Notes under the pieces: model-generated
Told to the model about the DNA's origin: nothing
What the model saw: the letters and a program-made list of their open reading frames with translations, nothing else
Database searches by the model: none
Part shown: positions 37,669 to 45,895 of the stretch, piece after piece
How positions within the stretch are numbered: position 1 is the first letter of the stretch
How the letters are laid out: each line of letters starts with the position of its first letter
Assembly (NCBI RefSeq): GCF_000772945.1
Contig: NZ_JPVN01000005.1
Span: 158,807-222,806 of the forward strand
Origin: Ureibacillus manganicus DSM 26584
GTDB taxonomy: Bacteria > Bacillota > Bacilli > Bacillales_A > Planococcaceae
Direction of reading: 5' to 3'
Length of the DNA stretch: 64,000 bases
Program-made: the position numbers and the translations under genes

Positions 37669-38139
37669 TTAGTTTAATATTGATAGTAATTCTTCTTCTG
37701 TTATTGTTGTTGTAGCATTAAAAGACGTTGTACCATCACTACGTTTAATATTAATTATGTCACCGAATTTTGTATAATTAATATTCCATTTACCTGCAAC
37801 TAAAACTACACTAGCATTCTCGTTATTAGTTCCACCAAGTGTTATACCATCTATGTAATTATTTAATATATCTGAATCACAATATTTTGGATCAGCATCA
37901 TTTGTAATACTAGCGTCACAAGCACCTGATAAATTAGCAAATTTTGCGCCAGCTATGATATTAACAGCATCTGAAAGAACTGCTTTATCACGGGTATTCT
38001 GGATTAGGTTCCCTGTGGATGGTACTGCTATTGAAGCGATTATACCCAGGATAACAATTACAGCTAATAGTTCAATCAAAGTTAAACCATGTTCATTTTT
38101 AAATCGTTTAGCTATTAATTTTTTCATAAAATATTTCAT
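37669..38139 (-). CDS. Type IV major pilin 2 (prepilin)
   Basis: 156 residues. Leader MKYFMKKLIAKRFKNEHG is cleaved before LTLIELLAVIVILGIIASIAVP, the canonical class III signal with Glu5. The globular domain has two Cys (GACDAS and KYCDS) able to form a disulfide loop, and an Asn-rich region. It differs from pilin 1 outside the N-terminal helix. The good binding site TAGGAG and flanking hairpins suggest high expression. I call it a major pilin by position beside pilin 1; it could be a minor subunit. Confidence 0.88.
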   Translation of the reverse strand: MKYFMKKLIAKRFKNEHGLTLIELLAVIVILGIIASIAVPSTGNLIQNTRDKAVLSDAVNIIAGAKFANLSGACDASITNDADPKYCDSDILNNYIDGITLGGTNNENASVVLVAGKWNINYTKFGDIINIKRSDGTTSFNATTTITEEELLSILN

Positions 38140-38331
38140 AGTTTTGTCACTCCTATTATTTGTATGTATTATTGATTTATCATTACTATAAAAATACTAT
38201 AATTTCCCACAAAATTAAATAATTCAACTTCTTTAAATAAGAATATAATATAATTATATAAGCCTAAACTTTAAGTAACGAACTAAAATTATGAAGCAGT
38301 AAATAGGGCTATGTTAAAAGTCTTCTTAATA

Positions 38332-38388
38332 TTAATTTTCTAATCAGACAACTAACTCAAAGTCGTTAGTTGTCTTATAGAAAATTAA
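38332..38388 (-). terminator. Attenuator/stability hairpin after pilin 1
   Basis: Two stacked perfect helices: TTAATTTTCTA/TAGAAAATTAA and AGACAACTAAC/GTTAGTTGTCT, 22 bp in total. Shares its core with the hairpin after pilin 2. Confidence 0.65.
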
Positions 38389-38412
38389 GAATAGATACAT
38401 TATTTCATATAA

Positions 38413-38874
38413 TTAAGATCCTGCTTTTACAGTAGATACAGGAGTAGCATTTGTATTTCCAATAGTTGCAGAATCAACATCTATTTCAGTAAGAGTTGCA
38501 TCATTAAAGTAAATAGTTGTAGTACCTGCTGTCCCAGTAGCTGTTATTGAATTACCTCCAGATGCATTCTTTTTTACTGTAACTGTTGATTGATCAAGAT
38601 TTCCAAAACTAGTTAGATAAGTACTTAATTGAGTACCTGTAGCATTTTGTGCATCTTGATTCTCTGTAAAATAAATATTAGCTGCATTTATTACATTTAC
38701 AGCATCTGCTTTTACTGCTTTAATACGTGAACTGTCAATTATACCACCAATCGCAGGTACAGCAATCGCAGCAATAATTCCTAGAATAACAATCACAGCT
38801 AATAATTCAATTAAAGTCAAACCTTTTTCATTGTTAAGACGTTTGTTTAATAATTCTTTTACGAATTTTCTCAT
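38413..38874 (-). CDS. pilA: Type IV major pilin 1 (prepilin)
   Basis: 153 residues. Leader ends NNEKG, cleaved before LTLIELLAVIVILGIIAAIAVPAIGG, with Glu5. The globular part is Thr/Gly/Asn-rich with no Cys. The ATG at 38874 is preceded by GGGAGG. The frame extends 75 nt upstream but the leader would then be unusually long. First pilin gene after pilC; likely the main filament subunit. The following hairpin would raise the level of this mRNA segment. Confidence 0.92.
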   Translation of the reverse strand: MRKFVKELLNKRLNNEKGLTLIELLAVIVILGIIAAIAVPAIGGIIDSSRIKAVKADAVNVINAANIYFTENQDAQNATGTQLSTYLTSFGNLDQSTVTVKKNASGGNSITATGTAGTTTIYFNDATLTEIDVDSATIGNTNATPVSTVKAGS

Positions 38875-38984
38875 CGTAAATCCTCCCATATTTTGGTTGT
38901 GTAAAATTTCAATTTCTTTTTGCTTGGACGTTCGTTGCATACTGCTCACCTCCCCGCAAAACGCCCTTCCACGATTTGTTCCGT

Positions 38985-40193
38985 TTAAAGTTGTCCATAT
39001 AAGCTAAACATCGGCATCATAATGGCAGCGACGATAAATCCTACAACGACCGCTAAGATTAGGATCATCATTGGTTCGATTAATGCTTTTAAAGTGTCTA
39101 CTGCTCTATCTACTTCTGCCTCATAAAAATCTGCTATTTTATCTAACATGTAGTCTAGTGAACCTGTTGACTCACCAATGGAAGTCATGGATGTCACTAA
39201 CGGTGGGAATAGCCAACTTTTTTCTAGAGGTTCTGTTAAGGTACTTCCTTTTTCAAGGCTTGTCCTAGCCTCTAGCACAACTTTTCCTACCACTGGATTC
39301 CCCACTACTTTTTCTGCGATAGTAAGTGAGCTTAATATTGGTACTGCACTACTAAATAATGAAGATAATGTTCTCATCAGACGTGCGATGACGTTCTTTT
39401 GTAATAATGGGCCAAAGACTGGCGCTCTTAAAATTGCATAATGAACGGTATAATGAAATTCTTTATTGTTTTTATAAAGAAATTGAAAGACTATAATAAC
39501 TACTATTGCTAGTAATAAAACAACCCACCAAAATTTCTGTAGGAAATTACTTAGCGCTAACGTAAATAACGTAATCGCCGGTAATTCCGCATCCATCGAC
39601 TCAAAGGTAGTAACAAAGTTTGGAACGATAAATACTAATAGGAAGAATACTACGAATATCGTAATTACCATTAATATCGCCGGATAAGTAAGCGTAGACT
39701 GGATTTTTTTCTTTAAGTTATATTGTTTCTCAAGCGTATTTGCTAAACGTTCCAATGTTTCATCGATGTTACCAGTCGCTTCCCCAGAGCGCATCATGTT
39801 TGTAAATAATGCAGGGAATACCTTTGGATGTTTTACCGTTGCTTCTGAAAATGGGATACCTGATCGGATATCGTCCTCCACTGCATCCAAAGCAGTTTTC
39901 AAAGGTTTACTTTTTGTTTGTTTTGTTAATATATTTGTTGCATCTACTATCGAAACTCCTGCACGAATCAGTGTGGAAAACTGGCGACAGTAAATAACAA
40001 AATCTTGATTTTTTACTGATGCTCCACCTAATGTTAATTCCTTATGCAGAATGCTTTTTGACTCTGTAAGCTCACGCGGATTAATCCCTTGATTACGTAA
40101 TTTAGCGATTGCCGCATTTTTGTTCGCGGCGCTAATGGTACCCTTTGTTGAAGCACCAGTTTTCGTTCGACCTACGTATTTAAAAACGGTCAA
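38985..40193 (-). CDS. pilC: Type IV pilus platform protein PilC
   Basis: 402 residues, with two GspF domains (DFVIYCRQFSTLIRAGVSI... and ...NVIARLMRTLSSLFSSAVPILSSL) and three membrane segments (about 170-192, 218-240 and 372-395). It transmits motor rotation to pilin insertion. The TTG start overlaps the pilT stop (TTGA), with GGTGAG upstream. Order pilB-pilT-pilC is typical of true type IVa pili and separates this from the com pseudopilus operon. Confidence 0.93.
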   Translation of the reverse strand: MTVFKYVGRTKTGASTKGTISAANKNAAIAKLRNQGINPRELTESKSILHKELTLGGASVKNQDFVIYCRQFSTLIRAGVSIVDATNILTKQTKSKPLKTALDAVEDDIRSGIPFSEATVKHPKVFPALFTNMMRSGEATGNIDETLERLANTLEKQYNLKKKIQSTLTYPAILMVITIFVVFFLLVFIVPNFVTTFESMDAELPAITLFTLALSNFLQKFWWVVLLLAIVVIIVFQFLYKNNKEFHYTVHYAILRAPVFGPLLQKNVIARLMRTLSSLFSSAVPILSSLTIAEKVVGNPVVGKVVLEARTSLEKGSTLTEPLEKSWLFPPLVTSMTSIGESTGSLDYMLDKIADFYEAEVDRAVDTLKALIEPMMILILAVVVGFIVAAIMMPMFSLYGQL

Positions 40194-41239
40194 TTAAACT
40201 CACCCACGTTCAAATAAGGTTTTGCATCCTCTAAGGACACCTTCCCTCTTGACACTAATTCTTGTAGTGAAGACTGTAATGTGTGCATTCCTAATGCTCT
40301 ACTTGTTTGCATCACACTTGGAATTTGATGAACTTTTTCGTTACGAATTAAGTTCGTCACAGCAGGTACTGCTACCATTATTTCAGTAGCTGCAATTCGA
40401 CCATTTGTATCTTTTCGAACAAATAATCGTTGCGAAATAATTCCCTGTAAAACGTTCGCTAGCTGTATACGAATTTGACCTTGTTGATGCGGTGGAAACA
40501 CGTCAATAATACGGTCAATTGTTGTTGGTGCACTTGATGTATGAAGCGTTGCAAAAACTAAGTGCCCAGTTTCAGCTGCTGTAATAGCCGTTGAAATGGT
40601 TTCTAAGTCACGCATCTCACCCACAAGAATTACGTCTGGATCTTGACGAAGTGATGCACGTAATCCACTTGCAAAATCATTCGTATCTACACCGATTTCA
40701 CGTTGATTGATGACTGATTTTTTATGGTGATGCAAATACTCAATCGGATCCTCTAACGTAATAATATGCTTTGATTTTGTTTCATTTATATAGTCAAGCA
40801 TTGCTGCAAGTGTTGTAGATTTCCCTGACCCTGTTGGACCTGTTACAAGGACAAGCCCTTGTGGTTTATCAGCCAAATCGAATAATACTCTAGGCATTCC
40901 AAGTGTTTCAATGGTTGGAATCTTTGATGGAATTAAACGAAAGGCAATGGCTCCAACATTTCTTTGATGATATGCATTCACACGGAAACGACATAAGTCA
41001 CCAAGCGAATAGTTAAAGTCGGTTTCTCCTTTAGCTTCAAATTCATCTGCTTTATGTTTTGGTAATATTGCATTTACCATTGCTTGTACATCTTCTGGAT
41101 TGATAATGTCTTGTCCATATTGTTGTAATCGGCCATTAATACGATATACTGGCGGAATACCAACTGTTATATGAAGGTCTGATGCTTTTTCTTCATATGC
41201 TTTTTGAAGTAATGCATCAATCGAAAAATTACTAAACAT
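40190..41239 (-). CDS. pilT: Pilus retraction ATPase PilT
   Basis: 349 residues. Walker A GPTGSGKST, Asp box and Walker B (DPDVILVGEMRDLETI), His box, and the PilT-type AIRNLIRE-like segment VPAVTNLIRNEKVHQI near the C-terminus. Powers pilus disassembly, hence twitching or DNA uptake. Its presence means the pilus is retractable. ATG after AGGAAGTGAG. It follows pilB by 11 bp. Confidence 0.95.
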   Translation of the reverse strand: MFSNFSIDALLQKAYEEKASDLHITVGIPPVYRINGRLQQYGQDIINPEDVQAMVNAILPKHKADEFEAKGETDFNYSLGDLCRFRVNAYHQRNVGAIAFRLIPSKIPTIETLGMPRVLFDLADKPQGLVLVTGPTGSGKSTTLAAMLDYINETKSKHIITLEDPIEYLHHHKKSVINQREIGVDTNDFASGLRASLRQDPDVILVGEMRDLETISTAITAAETGHLVFATLHTSSAPTTIDRIIDVFPPHQQGQIRIQLANVLQGIISQRLFVRKDTNGRIAATEIMVAVPAVTNLIRNEKVHQIPSVMQTSRALGMHTLQSSLQELVSRGKVSLEDAKPYLNVGEFN

Positions 41240-41250
41240 ATTCTCACTTC

Positions 41251-42915
41251 CTAATCAAATGTAGCTACACGAAGAACTTCTTCTGTCGTAGTAACACCAT
41301 CTAGAACTTTTAACAAACCGTCTTTTACTAATGAAGGCAATCCCTTTTCCGTCATATAATCACGAATAACAGTGATGTTGCTACGTTGTAAAATGTGATC
41401 CCGAATGACACGATCCACAGGTAATATTTCATGAATTGCTAAACGACCGCGATAGCCAGTTTGACTACATGCACCGCAACCTCGTCCCCGTTGAACGGTT
41501 TCAATCGTAATCCCCGCTTCTGCAAAGATTTCCTTTTCCCTCTCCGTTGCTGGTACCGTTTGAGCACAGTCACGACAAACGCGACGTACTAAACGTTGCG
41601 ACACAATCCCGATTAAGGAAGAAGATATTAAGAAAGGTTCAATTCCCATATCTCGTAACCTTGAAATTGACTCAACTGCACTATTTGTATGAAGCGTACT
41701 TAATACTAAGTGACCGGTTAAAGATGCTCGAACTGCTATTTCTGCTGTTTCTAAGTCTCGAATCTCCCCAACCATTACAATATCTGGGTCTTGACGTAAA
41801 ATCGAGCGAAGACCTGCAGCAAATGTTAGCCCAACTTCTTCTTTAACTTGAATTTGGTTAACACCTTCAAGTTGATATTCAACCGGATCTTCAACTGTAA
41901 TAATATTAACGCCTTCTTGATTTAAATTATTTAAAGCTGCGTACAATGTTGAAGATTTCCCTGATCCAGTAGGACCAGTTATTAAAACAATTCCATTTGG
42001 TCTTGAGATCATTTTACGGAACTGATTTTCGTTTTCCTTTGTAAAACCTAATTTGGAAACATCATTCATTGCACTACTCAAGTCAAGAACACGCATTACA
42101 ATCTTTTCACCGTAGACAGTTGGTAATGTTGATAAACGAATATCTACTGGTTTAAAATTAACAGTCGATTTGATACGACCATCTTGCGGAACGCGGGTTT
42201 CTGTAATATTTAAGTTCCCCATAATTTTAATACGTGCTGTAATCATATTTTGCATATGTTTTGGCAAAGAGCGTTCCGACCTTAAAATTCCATCGACACG
42301 GTAACGTACGCGGAAATCTGTTTCTTGAGGGTCGAAGTGAATATCACTTGCTCGCTGCGCCACACCGTTTGCAATAATTTGGTTCACAAGTCGTACAATT
42401 GGTGAATCTTCATCTGTAATTTCTTGCTGCGTTTCTGTCGGTGAAACACCTAAATCAGAGAGTGCGGCATCCATTGATTCTTGCAAGTCATAGTATTTCG
42501 TAATTGTTCTATATAAATCATCTTTGGCCGCGATACTTGTCTCAATTTGACACCCAGTAGCCATTCGGACTTCTTCAATCGCGAAGTAATCCATTGGGTC
42601 TGCCATGGCGATAAATAATTTATTTTTATCTCGACGAACGGGCATAATTTTCGCACGTTTTGCCAATTCGCCAGGTACTAATTGAAGTAATTCAGGGTCA
42701 ATTGCGTATTGATTTAGGTTGATATGAGGTATTCCTAGTTGGAACTCTAAAACCTCTATCAACTGTTGTTCAGTGATAAAATTTTCTCGAATAAGAAAAT
42801 CCCCGAGTTTTTCATCACTGCTTTTATTGGATAAAGCATAGTCAAGCTGTTGGGTTGTAATTACACCCGATTCAATGAGTAAGTCCCCAAGTCGTTTCCG
42901 TGTTGTACCTCTCAT
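41251..42915 (-). CDS. pilB: Pilus extension ATPase PilB
   Basis: 554 residues. N-terminal T2SSE_N/MshEN-type domain (residues 1-150: RLGDLLIESGVITTQQLDYAL; IPHINLNQYAIDPELLQLVP). This kind of domain binds c-di-GMP in some homologues. The ATPase domain has Walker A GPTGSGKSS, Walker B DPDIVMVGEIRD and the zinc motif CRDC...CGAC. Drives polymerisation. ATG after AAAGGG. Confidence 0.95.
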   Translation of the reverse strand: MRGTTRKRLGDLLIESGVITTQQLDYALSNKSSDEKLGDFLIRENFITEQQLIEVLEFQLGIPHINLNQYAIDPELLQLVPGELAKRAKIMPVRRDKNKLFIAMADPMDYFAIEEVRMATGCQIETSIAAKDDLYRTITKYYDLQESMDAALSDLGVSPTETQQEITDEDSPIVRLVNQIIANGVAQRASDIHFDPQETDFRVRYRVDGILRSERSLPKHMQNMITARIKIMGNLNITETRVPQDGRIKSTVNFKPVDIRLSTLPTVYGEKIVMRVLDLSSAMNDVSKLGFTKENENQFRKMISRPNGIVLITGPTGSGKSSTLYAALNNLNQEGVNIITVEDPVEYQLEGVNQIQVKEEVGLTFAAGLRSILRQDPDIVMVGEIRDLETAEIAVRASLTGHLVLSTLHTNSAVESISRLRDMGIEPFLISSSLIGIVSQRLVRRVCRDCAQTVPATEREKEIFAEAGITIETVQRGRGCGACSQTGYRGRLAIHEILPVDRVIRDHILQRSNITVIRDYMTEKGLPSLVKDGLLKVLDGVTTTEEVLRVATFD

Positions 42916-42932
42916 TGTGCATTCATCCCTTT

Positions 42933-44222
42933 CTATGGAGTTACACTATCGCCACTTTTATCATAAGTTGTCGGCTCGTCGTCACTCTTTACTGGTACTT
43001 CGATGTCTGGTAACCCGTCTCCATCTAAGTCAATTTCCATGTTAGAATCATATTCCCCTGTATTTGGTTGCAATTCACTGATCGGGTCAGGCTGTTTTGA
43101 AGATTTCAAGATAATTTCATTAACTGGTGGATAATAATCCCGGCTAATCCTTTGTTCTTGAGTAGTACCGTTTCCTGAAATCGTACGAGTAACAATGACT
43201 CTGTACCCTTCTTTTCCATCTTGAAGCAGTTGCTGCTGGCCAAGTGGTAAATCATTTGAATATCGGTAAATCATTCGAGGCATAAGGATTTCTTTATCAA
43301 CAGTAACGTTCACTTCTTTGAATTTCGTGTCAGAAGTAATTTCAACCTTCAACGAATTCCCATCAAAAGATGCATTAATTTTCCCAACATATTTCGTATT
43401 GTTTAAGAATCTCAAATCTTCATTAACGTTAACATTAATGACTGCTTCTGTTCCGATTTCTACTGATGTTGGTACTTCTTTACTTTGATGACGTTCCAGA
43501 ATTTCAAATTCCGTCTGTAACACAGCATTATATAATAAGGAAGAAACAAAATTTAACGATTCGTTATTTACTTTGTTAATATTCTCATTCACAGTTTCGA
43601 TGAATGAAAACTCCTCATCAGGGTTAACCATCTTCCCATCTAAAAGCGTTACTAATTCAACTGGAGCAAAGGCATCTGACGGAATATTACTAATCGCTAA
43701 GGCAAGTCGCTCCGTATTATAGGCGTCCAATTGCTTAACTTTTGCTTCTACTTTATGATCCATTAAAAAGGAAACTTGAGATATTAGTTGATTGTAGGTT
43801 TCATCAGTATCCCATGCTGCAACTTTCGCAACTTCGTTTTTAATCTCCTCATTTTCAGCTACTTTTAAAGGTATATGAATTACACGTTCATTATCCCAAA
43901 ATGCATACCAGGGCTTTTTTACTAGAGTTTGGAATTCAGTGATGGTAGATGGAATGTCAAATTGGAGCTTGGACGAATCAACAATAAGTCCTATTTCTCC
44001 ACCAATCACCTTAATGTCTTCTTGCATCCATACATTTACCGCATCCTGTAAAACGGATTCTATTTCCTCTGGATCTAGTCCATTTACATTAACACCAGCA
44101 ATTGTAGAACCGTTACTTTCATCATCAGCAAAGACTCTCATAATATCTTGTGTCGGTAACCACATATATAGAAGAAAAATACACATAACAGCAAGAGTGA
44201 ACATTTTAAATTGGATTTTCAT
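42933..44222 (-). CDS. VanW-family membrane-anchored pilus-locus protein with calcium-type loop
   Basis: 429 residues. N-terminal signal anchor (FKMFTLAVMCIFLLYMWLP), then repeats of the kind found in VanW/YoaR proteins (ADDESNGSTIAGVNVNGLDPEEIESVL), a central VanW-like region (VTLLDGKMVNPDEEFSFIETV) and a G5-like region before DYYPPVNEIILK. The C-terminus has a DxDxDGxxD loop, DLDGDGLPD. The ATG at 44222 lies 6 nt after GGGGTG; the GTG at 44231 overlaps that site. It heads the pil operon. The role is unknown; surface anchoring or a calcium-dependent accessory is inference. Confidence 0.8.
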   Translation of the reverse strand: MKIQFKMFTLAVMCIFLLYMWLPTQDIMRVFADDESNGSTIAGVNVNGLDPEEIESVLQDAVNVWMQEDIKVIGGEIGLIVDSSKLQFDIPSTITEFQTLVKKPWYAFWDNERVIHIPLKVAENEEIKNEVAKVAAWDTDETYNQLISQVSFLMDHKVEAKVKQLDAYNTERLALAISNIPSDAFAPVELVTLLDGKMVNPDEEFSFIETVNENINKVNNESLNFVSSLLYNAVLQTEFEILERHQSKEVPTSVEIGTEAVINVNVNEDLRFLNNTKYVGKINASFDGNSLKVEITSDTKFKEVNVTVDKEILMPRMIYRYSNDLPLGQQQLLQDGKEGYRVIVTRTISGNGTTQEQRISRDYYPPVNEIILKSSKQPDPISELQPNTGEYDSNMEIDLDGDGLPDIEVPVKSDDEPTTYDKSGDSVTP

Positions 44223-45022
44223 GTATTTCACCCCAAATTCTAGTAAGTAATAGATTTACTATTTATATTAGATTTTATCAAAATAATTGGTAAGATATGA
44301 CTACTATTTTATAATATTAGCATACACAAAACTGATTTAACTGTATATGCTCTTAACAATAAATTTAAAGAATCGATATAATTAGAATCACTTATAAACC
44401 ATAGTCCTCATAACCTATAAGGCTCATTTTTTATCATCCACTAAACTAAGATTACTATGTATCAATTCACACTAATTATTTTTTCTTAACTATATTAATC
44501 TATAATAATAATCTCATTTATTCATTTTTATATCAAAAGTTGAGTTTTGTATAGCCCTTTTTTATCTATTTTAAAAATATTTTTATATTTATAGTTTTAA
44601 TTACGTTACTTTAGACTCATTTATTTTCGATTCTTATACTATTTTTTTATCTTTTAATTAAAAAATCGAATAACTTGTTGATTAGAATCTAATGAATATA
44701 TGAACAAAAGATGTCACTTTACAAATTTCCTTACCTTGCATTTAGATATGAGAATAAAACAGCTTTGCTCCTTTCAAAATAAGAACAAAGCTGCTAATTT
44801 TCTGTACTTTTAAAATTCATAACCTAGCATTATGAATTTTAAATAGTAGGTTATGTGGTAGAATAAATCACGAACTACTTCTCATAATTAATTCAAAAAA
44901 TATGAATCTATCATTTATATTTACACAAATAGTAGTATTATATTCATAAATACAAAAATAAAAACACATTAAATTTAAATTCTCATTAAACATAAATATT
45001 TAAGGGGGAATATACTAACCTC
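44223..45022. promoter_or_regulatory. 800-bp divergent intergenic region of the pil locus
   Basis: Very AT-rich, no convincing gene. Must hold promoters for both pil transcription units. Visible structure: a CAGCTTTG/CAAAGCTG inverted repeat (44760-44793) and two mutually exclusive hairpins at 44809-44855. I looked for a c-di-GMP riboswitch (GACGCAAAG-type core) and did not see one. Confidence 0.7.
44809..44855 (+). other. Two mutually exclusive hairpins upstream of the minor-pilin genes
   Basis: TTTAAAATTCATAA (44809-44822) pairs perfectly with TTATGAATTTTAAA (44830-44843). CATAACCTA (44818-44826) also pairs perfectly with TAGGTTATG (44847-44855). The two helices share bases, so only one can form. 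Confidence 0.6.
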
Positions 45023-45427
45023 ATGCACAACGAAAAAGGACTTACACTAGTAGAAGTTATTGCGGCAATAATTCTTCTTTCAATTATTTTAATTTCTATA
45101 TTCAGCTTCTTATTAAACTCTACTCGGTTAAATAATATGAATGACGAAAGTATTCAAGCAATGAATATTGCAAGAAGTACGTCTGTTGAAGTCAGAGAAT
45201 CGTCATGTAAAGTTGTTAAAGCCAATACTTCTTTAAACGGAGAATACTATACTAAAGAGTTCTTATCTGGCAACTCTGAATATACAATAAAACTTTCATT
45301 AAACAAAAATCCGGAAAGTGGAAATTTGCAACCAGAACTACATTTGGTTCATATACAAGTGATGAAAGAAGGTGCAGAAGTATCCGATACCTATACTTAC
45401 TGCAAAGGAGAGTTGGAAAATAATTGA
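45023..45427 (+). CDS. Minor prepilin A1 (PilV/GspI-like)
   Basis: 134 residues. Leader MHNEKG, cleaved before LTLVEVIAAIILLSIILISIFSFLL, with Glu5. Short globular domain with two Cys near ESSCKVV and TYCKG. First gene of triad 1. AAGGGGG is about 14 nt before the ATG, unusually far. Overlaps the next gene by 4 bp. Probably a tip-complex subunit. Confidence 0.85.
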   Translation: MHNEKGLTLVEVIAAIILLSIILISIFSFLLNSTRLNNMNDESIQAMNIARSTSVEVRESSCKVVKANTSLNGEYYTKEFLSGNSEYTIKLSLNKNPESGNLQPELHLVHIQVMKEGAEVSDTYTYCKGELENN

Positions 45428-45888
45428 AGAAAATAAATAATTCATCTGGATTAACCTTAGTAGAGGTTTTAGCTGTGATAGCCATTCTTTCAATTGTTAC
45501 CGTTTTAATTATTAGCATTTCTTCAACCGGATTTAAAATCAGCAAAAATACAGAAACTAATGCATTTCTCCACCAAGAAGCGAATTATATCATTTCAGTA
45601 TTAAATAAACTACATAAACAAAACAAAAATTACGAAATATTAATTGAAAATGATGATCAAAAGTTAACCATAAAAAACGATTCTGAAACTATAACAATTT
45701 CGGAAAAACAATTCGTTTATTATTTATATATAATGAAGGATAATGAAGAATTAACTAATAAAGATGGTAACGAAATAACAAAATTCACCATTAACCCTTT
45801 AGAACAAAAAACACTTAATGTACGAATTGAAATTGAAAGTTCTTCTGGTGAGCAATACGAAATTATAACAACCTTATCAAGATTGTAG
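45424..45888 (+). CDS. Minor prepilin A2 (PilW/GspJ-like)
   Basis: 154 residues. Leader ends NNSSG, cleaved before LTLVEVLAVIAILSIVTVLIISI, with Glu5. The globular part is Lys/Asn/Glu-rich (LNKLHKQNKNYEILIENDDQKLTIKND), similar to PilW/GspJ-type minor pilins with a C-terminal beta sheet. TTG start inside the overlap TTGA with the preceding stop. Followed by the large tip-like protein after 7 bp. Confidence 0.82.
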   Translation: MKKINNSSGLTLVEVLAVIAILSIVTVLIISISSTGFKISKNTETNAFLHQEANYIISVLNKLHKQNKNYEILIENDDQKLTIKNDSETITISEKQFVYYLYIMKDNEELTNKDGNEITKFTINPLEQKTLNVRIEIESSSGEQYEIITTLSRL

Positions 45889-45895
45889 GTGACTT

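Noticed and set aside
44223..45022. c-di-GMP riboswitch controlling the pilus genes
   Set aside because: Sought because such switches control clostridial pili, but the conserved core is absent.
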